From JALZCH01 sp036387315 (GTDB lineage Bacteria > Acidobacteriota > Blastocatellia > Pyrinomonadales > Pyrinomonadaceae), in assembly GCA_036387315.1 (NCBI GenBank), contig DASVTY010000032.1:1-8985 (forward strand): 8,985 nucleotides of DNA, read 5' to 3'. Shown piece after piece: positions 1 through 5,542 of the stretch. A program made the translations under genes and the position numbers. Each line of letters starts with the position of its first letter. Position 1 is the stretch's first letter. The notes under the pieces are model-generated. The model searched no databases. It was not told where the DNA came from and saw only the letters and a list, made by a program, of their open reading frames with translations.

Positions 1-57
1 TTGAGCATTGCGCATTTTTGATTTTTAGCCGAAGAATTAAAAAATAACAATGCTCAA
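1..57. repeat. short inverted repeat at window edge
   Basis: A perfect 10-bp inverted repeat: TTGAGCATTG at 1-10 and CAATGCTCAA at 48-57, separated by 37 AT-rich bases. The left arm begins at the first base of the window, so the repeat may extend further left. It may be the end of a larger element or the terminator of a gene outside the window. Confidence 0.45.
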
Positions 58-84
58 TCCACTTAGCTTCGCAGCCTTTTCACC

Positions 85-220
85 TAGAGCAGATTTCAGT
101 TAATTGAGGCACAAAACAGAAGCCCGCGCGTCAACAAGGGCGGATTTATTCGGCAATTGAATCCGCCCTTGCTGACGCGCGGGCTTCTGTTTGTATTGCA
201 TAATTCTGAAATTAGCTCTA
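85..220. repeat. long imperfect palindrome downstream of the hlyC-like gene
   Basis: The core is an inverted repeat with arms 114-146 and 160-192, complementary at 32 of 33 positions (the exception is A134 opposite C172), around a 13-base loop. The symmetry continues outwards with one base of slippage: 93-99 pairs with 206-212 and 85-90 pairs with 215-220. The whole 136 bp can therefore fold back on itself. It ends 5 bases from the stop codon of the minus-strand CBS-domain gene, so it would form a very stable hairpin in that transcript's 3' end. No clear T-tract follows on that strand, so I call it a repeat rather than an intrinsic terminator. It looks like a dispersed, non-coding palindromic element; only a genome search could show copy number. 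Confidence 0.8.
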
Positions 221-225
221 AATAC

Positions 226-1569
226 TTATTGTTCCGATTCGGCGGCGTTTGAGTCTCTATCTTCGGCGGCAAGACGCAGTCGTAGAAGATTGATTCGTTT
301 TTCGTCGGCTCGCAGAATCTCGACATCAATACCCCGAAATTGGAATTTCTCGCCTTCTTTCGGGACGTAGCCGATTTCGGAAATGACAAAACCAGCGATT
401 GTGTTGAAATCGTCGTCTTCGGCAAACTCGATGTCGAACAGGCGTTCGATTTTATCAATCTCGACCGAGCCAAAGCAGTCGAAATATGACTTGTCCTCGC
501 CTTCGATGATTTCGATAATTTCTCCCTGATCGGTGTCTTCGTCTTCGATTTCGCCGACGAGTTCTTCGAGAATGTCTTCGACCGTCACGAGTCCGGCGAC
601 GCCTCCGTATTCGTCAACGATAATCGCCATCTGAACGCGCACCATCTGCATTTCTTTTAAAAGCTCGGCGACCGGCTTTGTTTCCGGGACGAATCTAACC
701 TCTCGAATCAGATTCGGCGAGTTTTCAATCGTGATTTCTTCTTTGTCTTCCGCCCAGAATTGCAAAAGATCGCGGACGTAGATCATTCCCTCGATGTTAT
801 CAATTTGCTCGCGGTAAACCGGCAGGCGCGAATATTTCGATTCGATAATCCGGTCACGCGCTTCTCTGACCGTTGCATCAAGCGGGAGAGCCTCGATTTC
901 AGTGCGCGGCGTCATCACTTCATCGGCGGTCGTGTCGCCGAAATCTACGATGGTTTCGATCAGTTCACGTTCGCGTTCTTCGATTATTCCTTCGGCTTCT
1001 CCGGCTTCGATCAGCGTTTGCAGAGAATCGTTTTCATTTTCGTCATTCTCGGCTTCTTCTTCCGGCGTTTGCGGAGCGACGGTGATTTCGATTGGTGATT
1101 TCTCGCGTCCTAAATTTCCCAAAGGGTCTGCCAGAGCGCCGAAAATGCGGTAAAACGGACGCACGACGGGCAGCAAAGCGAGCGCGAATCTTTCGGGATG
1201 TTTTCCGGTGATAAATCGCGGGACGAATTGCCGGAAAAGAACCGACAAAACGAGCGAAACGAGAAGCGCAGCAAGAAAAACCTCGGCGCGTTGATCATCA
1301 GTAGGGAAAAAGCGAAACGCGATGAGAGTTATTAAAACCGTGAAAATAATCAGCAAAACCTGAATCGCCGCCGACAGCGCGAAACGAAAACGCGGGCGAT
1401 TTTCCAGAATCTCGCGCAGGAATTCGGTGTTGACGCGCTCGTTTTCTTCGGATTCGCTCGTCAATCGGCGCAAGCTCAAATCGCTGAGCTGGGCGAAAGC
1501 CATATCAACCGTCGCCAAAAATGCCAGCAAAAACAGCAGCAAAACCGCAACGGCTATCTCAATCTCCAT
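226..1569 (-). CDS. CNNM/DUF21-CBS-CorC_HlyC membrane protein (hemolysin C/CorC family)
   Basis: A 447-residue integral membrane protein of the CNNM/CorC family, which is linked to Mg2+/Co2+ transport or tolerance; the 'hemolysin' name is historical. The hydrophobic segments at about 5-27, 63-85 and 95-115 form a DUF21-like domain, followed by an amphipathic region (125-150) and a very acidic linker (165-182). A CBS pair spans about 218-272 (VMTPRTEIEALP) and 290-343 (the strongly conserved VDEYGGVAGLVTVEDILEEL signature, 318-337). The CorC_HlyC domain lies at about 360-435. The cytoplasmic half is canonical. In the membrane half the usual SxSET, GN and GE-x-x-PK signatures are not recognisable (it reads TVDMA, AAIQV and RQFVPR), so transport by this protein is uncertain. 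The ATG at 1569 has no obvious Shine-Dalgarno; 42 bases carrying a heptamer repeat separate it from the pgl stop. It is probably last in the ybeY-zwf-pgl direction. Confidence 0.9.
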   Translation of the reverse strand: MEIEIAVAVLLLFLLAFLATVDMAFAQLSDLSLRRLTSESEENERVNTEFLREILENRPRFRFALSAAIQVLLIIFTVLITLIAFRFFPTDDQRAEVFLAALLVSLVLSVLFRQFVPRFITGKHPERFALALLPVVRPFYRIFGALADPLGNLGREKSPIEITVAPQTPEEEAENDENENDSLQTLIEAGEAEGIIEERERELIETIVDFGDTTADEVMTPRTEIEALPLDATVREARDRIIESKYSRLPVYREQIDNIEGMIYVRDLLQFWAEDKEEITIENSPNLIREVRFVPETKPVAELLKEMQMVRVQMAIIVDEYGGVAGLVTVEDILEELVGEIEDEDTDQGEIIEIIEGEDKSYFDCFGSVEIDKIERLFDIEFAEDDDFNTIAGFVISEIGYVPKEGEKFQFRGIDVEILRADEKRINLLRLRLAAEDRDSNAAESEQ

Positions 1570-1582
1570 ACTTTAACGAATT

Positions 1583-1610
1583 GTAAATGGTAAATGGTAA
1601 ATGGTAAATC
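1583..1610. repeat. tandem heptamer repeat (four units of GTAAATG)
   Basis: Four contiguous 7-base units, GTAAATG at 1583, 1590 and 1597 and GTAAATC at 1604, fill most of the 42-base gap between the pgl stop codon and the start of the hlyC-like gene. In the transcript the unit reads CATTTAC. It is a simple-sequence tract in the leader of the downstream gene, where unit-number change could alter spacing or coupling. Confidence 0.9.
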
Positions 1611-1611
1611 T

Positions 1612-2349
1612 TTAATCCGCCGAGAGCAGCCGGGCAGCGTCTTTTTCTATCAACCAGAACAAATTTCCGCCGCGCGGGTTTACATTTTGCGCCGGAAATT
1701 TCTGCGGCTCAAATTCGCCTTCCAAAACCGTTTTTAGCATTTCGGCTTTTTCCGCGCCGCCGACTAGAAAAATGATGTTTGCCGCGTTGTTGATAAGAGG
1801 AAACGTCAACGTCAGTCGAAATGAATCAAGTTTTTTTACCCAATTTGCGACCGCGAGCTTTTGCATTTCAATCAAAGCCGAAGTCTCGGGAAACAGCGAA
1901 GCCGTGTGTCCGTCCGCGCCCATTCCGAGCAAAATTAAATCAAAACGCGGCAATTCGGTTTTGAAAAAATCGGTTAAAGTTTTTTCGTAATCCAATGCGA
2001 TTTCTTCGGCGTTTTGCCATTCGGCGCGCCACCGATAGACATTTTCCGGCGGAATTTCCAAAGGCTTAAATAAATTTTCGCGCGCCATCCGATAATTGCT
2101 TTCCGCAGAATTTGGTTCGACGTGCCGTTCGTCGCCAAAAAAGAAAAACGTTTTTGTCCAATCAATCTGCAAACGAAACTCTTGGCGCGATAAAATTTGA
2201 AACAACAATTTCGGCGTCGAACCGCCGGATAGGGCAACCGTAAAACGATTGTTCCGCTCGATTGTTTCGTTGCCGATTCGGACAAACATTTCAGCCGCCG
2301 CGCGGCTCAAAGCCTGCAAATTCTCTGAAATAAAAATATTATGCGGCAT
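1612..2349 (-). CDS. pgl: 6-phosphogluconolactonase
   Basis: A 245-residue protein of the glucosamine/6-phosphogluconolactonase (SugarP isomerase/DevB) family. It hydrolyses 6-phosphoglucono-delta-lactone to 6-phosphogluconate in the cytosol, the second step of the oxidative pentose phosphate pathway. Visible signatures are the phosphate-binding SGGSTP loop (41-46), FFGDERHV (70-77) and LGMGADGHTASLFP (141-154), whose His148 is the expected catalytic position. Length is normal for the DevB type. The ATG at 2349 gives the family-typical short N-terminus before the first strand (MPHNIFISE). It lies 445 bases downstream of zwf, whose product it uses, and 42 bases upstream of the CBS-domain gene. 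No strong Shine-Dalgarno precedes it (only a weak purine stretch). NagB-type deaminase is the related alternative, but the DERHV and GADGHTAS motifs favour the lactonase. Confidence 0.95.
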   Translation of the reverse strand: MPHNIFISENLQALSRAAAEMFVRIGNETIERNNRFTVALSGGSTPKLLFQILSRQEFRLQIDWTKTFFFFGDERHVEPNSAESNYRMARENLFKPLEIPPENVYRWRAEWQNAEEIALDYEKTLTDFFKTELPRFDLILLGMGADGHTASLFPETSALIEMQKLAVANWVKKLDSFRLTLTFPLINNAANIIFLVGGAEKAEMLKTVLEGEFEPQKFPAQNVNPRGGNLFWLIEKDAARLLSAD

Positions 2350-2451
2350 TTTCCGAACTCTCTGTCAGCAAAGCATTTAATTATTCAAAAACGGCTCGAA
2401 ATTAATTTACTCTGCGAAAGGAGCTATGCTAACATCCTGCGCCTAAACTAG

Positions 2452-2643
2452 CTATTCGCCCTCAAGATCAACCAAATTCAATTGCTCGGCAAAGCCGATC
2501 TTAACCGAACCGGCTCGCTCGCCGACAGATTCGCGCGAAATGACGCGCGCACCATCGTCAAGCTCCTCGTCGCGCAAGGCTTTTTGCAGGAAGAGAAAAA
2601 AGGCGAAACGAGCGAAACAGGTGAAATGATGTTTTATTTTTAA
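2452..2643 (+). pseudogene. possible 3' remnant of an unidentified gene
   Basis: An open stretch of 63 codons follows an in-frame TAG (2449-2451) and ends with TAA (2641-2643). It contains no start codon near its beginning; the first ATG is near the 3' end. Its translation reads like a real protein C-terminus, with a hydrophilic/amphipathic pattern such as KINQIQLLGKADLNRTG, then ARTIVKLLVAQGFLQEE and a charged tail. Many codons are of the RNY type. The antisense frame is also open in the same register, and RNY codons are RNY in both directions, so codon pattern cannot settle the strand. I do not recognise the family. It may be the end of a gene whose 5' part was lost, or chance. Confidence 0.3.
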
Positions 2644-2675
2644 ACGTACGTGAACCCGAAAATAAGAAAAATTGA

Positions 2676-2768
2676 ACCGCCGAGACACAGAGACGCCGAG
2701 ATAAGAAAAAAGAAGTAAAAAGAATTATTTTCTCCTTTTTCTTCTCGGCGTCTCTGCGTCTCGGCGGT
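2676..2768. repeat. palindromic repeat, copy A (downstream of zwf)
   Basis: An inverted repeat with 26-base arms (2676-2701 and 2743-2768) and one mismatch. The arms are built on the motif ACCGCCGAGACxCAGAGACG and flank a purine-then-pyrimidine spacer. The same arm motif recurs at 4333-4434 on the other side of zwf. It is non-coding and resembles a dispersed intergenic palindromic element. Confidence 0.85.
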
Positions 2769-2777
2769 GAAATAATC

Positions 2778-2793
2778 CTGAGATTAATCTCAG
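2778..2793 (-). terminator. weak terminator-like palindrome after zwf
   Basis: The perfect 16-bp palindrome CTGAGATTAATCTCAG begins one base past the zwf stop codon. As RNA it would form a 6-bp stem with a TTAA loop, followed on the minus strand by GATTATTT, a poor U-tract. The larger hairpin of repeat copy A follows directly. Together they could attenuate transcription from zwf into pgl, but this is inference. Confidence 0.3.
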
Positions 2794-2794
2794 T

Positions 2795-4318
2795 TTAATC
2801 AACCGTGTTTTTCCATTTTCGCCCGTCTCGTTCGAGCAACTCGTCGGCTTCGCGCGGTCCCCAGGCTCCGGCTTCGTAATTTGGAAACGAGCGCGCCGGA
2901 ATCGCGTGCCAAACGTCGAGAACAGGCGAAACGATTCCCCAGCTCGCTTCGACCATATCGGCGCGCTGAAAAAGCGTCGCGTCGCCGATCATACAATCGT
3001 ACAAAAGGCGTTCATAGCCCGTCGAAATATGTTCGCCGAAATGGTCTAAATAATTAAAATCCATATCAACCGCGCCCATATTGACAATCGGACCGGGAAT
3101 TTTCGCTCCGAAATGCAGAGTAATTCCTTCGTCGGGCTGAATGTGGACGACGATTCTATTTGTCGTCAGACGTTCAATCGGCGTGTTGCGGAACAGCACG
3201 AAAGGCGCGCGTTTAAATTGAATCACGATCTCCGAATGCCGCGCCGGAAGCCGTTTTCCGGTGCGGACATAAAATGGCACGTCAGCCCAGCGCCAATTGT
3301 CAATTGTCAGTTTCAGCGCCGCGAAAGTTTCAGTGTTTGAATCGGGCGGAACCTGCGCTTCGCTGCGATAAGCGGAAACAGCTTTGTCGTCAATCTTCCC
3401 CGCGCCGTATTGCCCGCGCACGGTTTTGCTCAAAACGTCTTCGGGCGTGAACGGCTGAATCGCGTGCAAAACTTTTGTCTGCTCGTCGCGCACTTCGTCG
3501 GCTTCAAACGAAACCGGCGGCTCCATCGCCGTCAGCGTGACAAGCTGGAAAATATGATTCGGAATCATATCGCGCAAAGCCCCGGCGGTGTCGTAATAAC
3601 CGCCGCGCGTTTCGACGCCGAGTTTTTCGGCGACCGTGATTTGAACGGAATCAACAAAATTGCGATTCCAGATCGGCTCGAAAATGCTGTTGCCGAAACG
3701 GAAAACCAGGATGTTTTGCACTGTTTCTTTGCCGAGATAATGATCAATGCGGTAAATTTGCCGCTCTTTTAAAATTTTTAATAGCTCGCGGTTTAAGGTT
3801 ACGGCTGATTCGAGATCGCGTCCGAACGGTTTTTCAAAAACAAACCGTCGCCAATTACCGTTTTCCTCTTTGCCCAAGCCGTTTTTTGAAATTTTTTGGG
3901 TAACGTTGGCGAAAAGCTGCGGCGGCGTGGCGAGATAATAAAAAAAGTTTTCGGGAATTTGGAGCGTTTGGCAAACCTCGGCTAGCATCGCTTTCAAATC
4001 TTTGAAAAGTTTTTTGTCATCGTCGAAATCGCCGCCCGTATAAAATGTGCGGTCGCAAAACCAATCGAGCAGCTTTTTGTCGCTGTCTTTGCCGACAAAT
4101 TCGTGCAAATCGCCGTTGATTTTGCCGCGAAAATCTTCGCTCGTCATTTCCTGCCGACCGACGCCGACGACCGCAAAATTTTCGGGCAAAAATCCCTGTT
4201 TCGCCAGATTGTAAAGCGCCGGAAACAACTTGCGCTTCGTCAAATCGCCGGTCGCGCCGAAAATCACCATCACGCACGGTTCGGCTCGCTTTTGTGTTTG
4301 TTTTTCCGCTTCGTTCAT
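2795..4318 (-). CDS. zwf: glucose-6-phosphate 1-dehydrogenase
   Basis: A 507-residue cytosolic enzyme that oxidises glucose 6-phosphate to 6-phosphogluconolactone with reduction of NADP+ (or NAD+), the entry step of the oxidative pentose phosphate pathway. The N-terminal Rossmann domain carries the nucleotide-binding FGATGDLTKRKL loop (20-31). EKPFG (162-166) and the substrate-binding signature RIDHYLGKETVQN (190-202) follow. The family's catalytic histidine is expected at His255 in GALRDMIPNHIFQ. The C-terminal segment WGPREADELLERDGRKW is family-typical. Length is normal and no disruption is visible. The ATG at 4318 leaves a usual short leader before the Rossmann fold, with no Shine-Dalgarno. 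The upstream region is palindromic repeat copy B, whose loop contains a TATACT (minus strand of 4382-4387) that could be a -10 box. pgl, the next enzyme, lies downstream. Confidence 0.97.
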   Translation of the reverse strand: MNEAEKQTQKRAEPCVMVIFGATGDLTKRKLFPALYNLAKQGFLPENFAVVGVGRQEMTSEDFRGKINGDLHEFVGKDSDKKLLDWFCDRTFYTGGDFDDDKKLFKDLKAMLAEVCQTLQIPENFFYYLATPPQLFANVTQKISKNGLGKEENGNWRRFVFEKPFGRDLESAVTLNRELLKILKERQIYRIDHYLGKETVQNILVFRFGNSIFEPIWNRNFVDSVQITVAEKLGVETRGGYYDTAGALRDMIPNHIFQLVTLTAMEPPVSFEADEVRDEQTKVLHAIQPFTPEDVLSKTVRGQYGAGKIDDKAVSAYRSEAQVPPDSNTETFAALKLTIDNWRWADVPFYVRTGKRLPARHSEIVIQFKRAPFVLFRNTPIERLTTNRIVVHIQPDEGITLHFGAKIPGPIVNMGAVDMDFNYLDHFGEHISTGYERLLYDCMIGDATLFQRADMVEASWGIVSPVLDVWHAIPARSFPNYEAGAWGPREADELLERDGRKWKNTVD

Positions 4319-4332
4319 TTAGAAAAGTTTAA

Positions 4333-4434
4333 ACCGCCGAGACGCGGAGACGCAGAGAAAACAAAATAAAAGGAGAAACGAAGTATATCTCAAACTTCTT
4401 TCTGAAAAACTCCGCGTCTCCGCGTCTCGGCGGT
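4333..4434. repeat. palindromic repeat, copy B (between ybeY and zwf)
   Basis: An inverted repeat with 24-base arms (4333-4356 and 4411-4434) and one mismatch, sharing the ACCGCCGAGACGC core with copy A at 2676-2768. The spacer word AAAAGGAGAAA (4368-4378) is on the plus strand here and on the minus strand in copy A, so the two copies appear to be in opposite orientation. It fills nearly the whole gap between the ybeY stop (4439) and the zwf start. Confidence 0.85.
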
Positions 4435-4438
4435 GAAA

Positions 4439-4864
4439 TTAAATCCGAAGTTTATCACGAAGTTTTAGCTCCAAGCGGTTCATTTCGCCTTTATCGGCTT
4501 CGTGGTCGTAACCGCTGAGATGCAAAATTCCGTGCAAAATTAGCTGTTTGATTTCCGTGTCGAGAGAAAGATTGTTTTCTTCAGCTTGTCGCGCGGCTTG
4601 TTCGAGCGAAATCACGATGTCTCCCAAATTGTTTTCCGATTCTTCAAATTCGTCCGGTTCGTTCGGAAACGAAAGGACATCGGTTGTCGAGCTTTTGCCG
4701 CGAAACATTCGATTCAGTTCAGTCATTTTTCTGTCCGAGACAAAAGCCACGGTGCAGCTTTTACCACGCGCTTCTTTAACGGCGTCAACAGCTTTTTCGG
4801 CAAATTCCTGAAAGCTTTCCGGCTTGATCTTAACTTTGCGCTGGCGATTGATAATTTCTGTCAT
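4439..4864 (-). CDS. ybeY: endoribonuclease YbeY (rRNA maturation factor)
   Basis: A 141-residue member of the UPF0054/YbeY family, a zinc-dependent single-strand endoribonuclease involved in 16S rRNA 3'-end processing and ribosome quality control. The diagnostic zinc signature is HGILHLSGYDHE, with ligands His111, His115 and His121. STTDVLSFP (59-67) and LGDIVIS (80-86) precede it, as expected for the family. I start it at the ATG at 4864, which gives the family-typical opening (MTEIINRQRKVKI). A TTG-initiated extension to 4942 would add 26 unconserved residues and would start upstream of the TATAAT box at 4881-4886. No Shine-Dalgarno is visible. The gene is transcribed away from the zinc-ribbon operon and leads into zwf after 120 bases that hold a palindromic repeat. 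YbeY is often near a CorC/HlyC-type gene; here that gene is two genes downstream. Confidence 0.95.
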   Translation of the reverse strand: MTEIINRQRKVKIKPESFQEFAEKAVDAVKEARGKSCTVAFVSDRKMTELNRMFRGKSSTTDVLSFPNEPDEFEESENNLGDIVISLEQAARQAEENNLSLDTEIKQLILHGILHLSGYDHEADKGEMNRLELKLRDKLRI

Positions 4865-4880
4865 CGTTTTCTGATGCCGG

Positions 4881-4886
4881 ATTATA
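4881..4886 (-). promoter_or_regulatory. candidate -10 box for ybeY
   Basis: On the minus strand these bases read TATAAT, a perfect sigma-70 -10 hexamer, ending 16 bases before the ybeY ATG. The predicted transcript would have a leader of only about 10 bases. Upstream T-rich sequence offers only weak -35 matches (TTGTTT at 15-base spacing or TTTTGT at 17). The position supports the ATG at 4864 over the upstream TTG. Confidence 0.5.
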
Positions 4887-5054
4887 CGAGCATTCGGGCG
4901 GAAACAAAAATTAACTCGTTGCCGTTTCACGCTTTTCCCCAATAATTTTGCCGGAAAACGACAAAGCTTTTTTGCCCGGTAAAAAAAAACGGAAATTTTT
5001 GGGCTGTTTCGATTCTTTTTTCCGCCTTATTGATTGAAAGCGAAATTTGGATTT

Positions 5055-5059
5055 AGGAG
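5055..5059 (+). promoter_or_regulatory. ribosome binding site deciding the start at 5069
   Basis: AGGAG lies 9 bases before the ATG at 5069. It directly abuts the alternative in-frame ATG at 5060, which it therefore could not serve. This selects the start that opens with MKFCQNC, placing the zinc-ribbon cysteines at the very N-terminus. Confidence 0.75.
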
Positions 5060-5068
5060 ATGAAGATT

Positions 5069-5497
5069 ATGAAGTTTTGTCAGAATTGCAAACAACAAAA
5101 TGCTACGGAAGCCCAGTTTTGCCGTTTTTGCGCCGCGCCGCTCGCGCAGGGAGCGCAAAATCAAGCCAATTTTCAACAGCAGCAATGGAATCAGGGATTC
5201 CAAGGCAATCAACCGCAAGGTTTTGCGCAGCCTTCCGCAGGATCGAGCGGTCGCGCAATCGCTTCATTAATGTTGACGATTTGCGGTTTGCTGCTCTGCT
5301 GCGCGCTGACGAGCGTTCCGGGCGCGATTTTAGGCTGGATGGAAGTAAGCGCAATCAAGCAAGGTCGCTCATCGCCGAGCGGAATGATGATGGCGCAAAT
5401 CGGTTTATGGGGCGGCGTAGTGATTTCGGTTCTCACTGTTCTTTTCTACGGCTTTAATTTACTGGCGCTGATGAGCAGCGGCGCGATGTATTACTAA
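5069..5497 (+). CDS. zinc-ribbon, DUF4190-like two-helix membrane protein
   Basis: A 142-residue hypothetical protein. An N-terminal zinc ribbon has cysteine pairs C4/C7 and C18/C21 (the FCxxCxxPL pattern). A Q/N/G-rich linker follows (28-56), then two hydrophobic segments at about 63-89 and 106-134 separated by a short polar loop. The second part resembles DUF4190-type small membrane domains (the ASLMLTICGLL...PGAILGW...AIKQG...MAQIGLWGG pattern). The expected topology is a cytoplasmic ribbon tethered to the inner membrane. The start at 5069 is chosen for its AGGAG at 9-base spacing. It is first of three plus-strand genes, with 45 bases to the next, which also begins with a zinc ribbon and Q/N/P-rich linker. 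The shared architecture suggests the two act together, but the role is unknown. I saw no convincing promoter in 4943-5054. Confidence 0.85.
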   Translation: MKFCQNCKQQNATEAQFCRFCAAPLAQGAQNQANFQQQQWNQGFQGNQPQGFAQPSAGSSGRAIASLMLTICGLLLCCALTSVPGAILGWMEVSAIKQGRSSPSGMMMAQIGLWGGVVISVLTVLFYGFNLLALMSSGAMYY

Positions 5498-5542
5498 GCC
5501 GATAAATTCTCGGTTAATAGAAATCGGCACGGAGTTTTAATT

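Larger units (their letters stand above)
2350..2794. other. intergenic gap between zwf and pgl
   Basis: These 445 bases contain no confident gene. From left to right they hold the pgl leader (2350-2440), a 63-codon open stretch on the plus strand without a start (2452-2643), a palindromic repeat (2676-2768) and a perfect 16-bp palindrome next to the zwf stop (2778-2793). This is a long gap for two genes of one pathway and may be the scar of an insertion or deletion. Confidence 0.7.

Noticed and set aside
96..473. Minus-strand open frame across the left palindrome and the hlyC 3' end
   Set aside because: It overlaps the well-supported CBS/CorC_HlyC gene in another frame and its translation is largely palindrome-derived; no family features.
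2452..2688. Minus-strand open frame of 78 codons opposite the possible remnant
   Set aside because: Its N-terminal third is a run of F/R/H-rich sequence typical of antisense reading, it overlaps the palindromic repeat, and no domain is recognisable. The plus-strand reading looks more protein-like, though both are uncertain.
4865..4942. TTG-initiated N-terminal extension of YbeY
   Set aside because: The added residues are unlike the family, and the extension would begin upstream of the TATAAT promoter element.
4943..5054. Promoter for the plus-strand operon
   Set aside because: TTGATT at about 5030 and an A-tract at 4981-4989 were considered, but no -35/-10 pair with acceptable spacing was found, so no site is called.
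5060..5068. Upstream ATG for the zinc-ribbon membrane protein
   Set aside because: The AGGAG directly abuts this ATG, so it cannot serve it; the ATG at 5069 has proper spacing.
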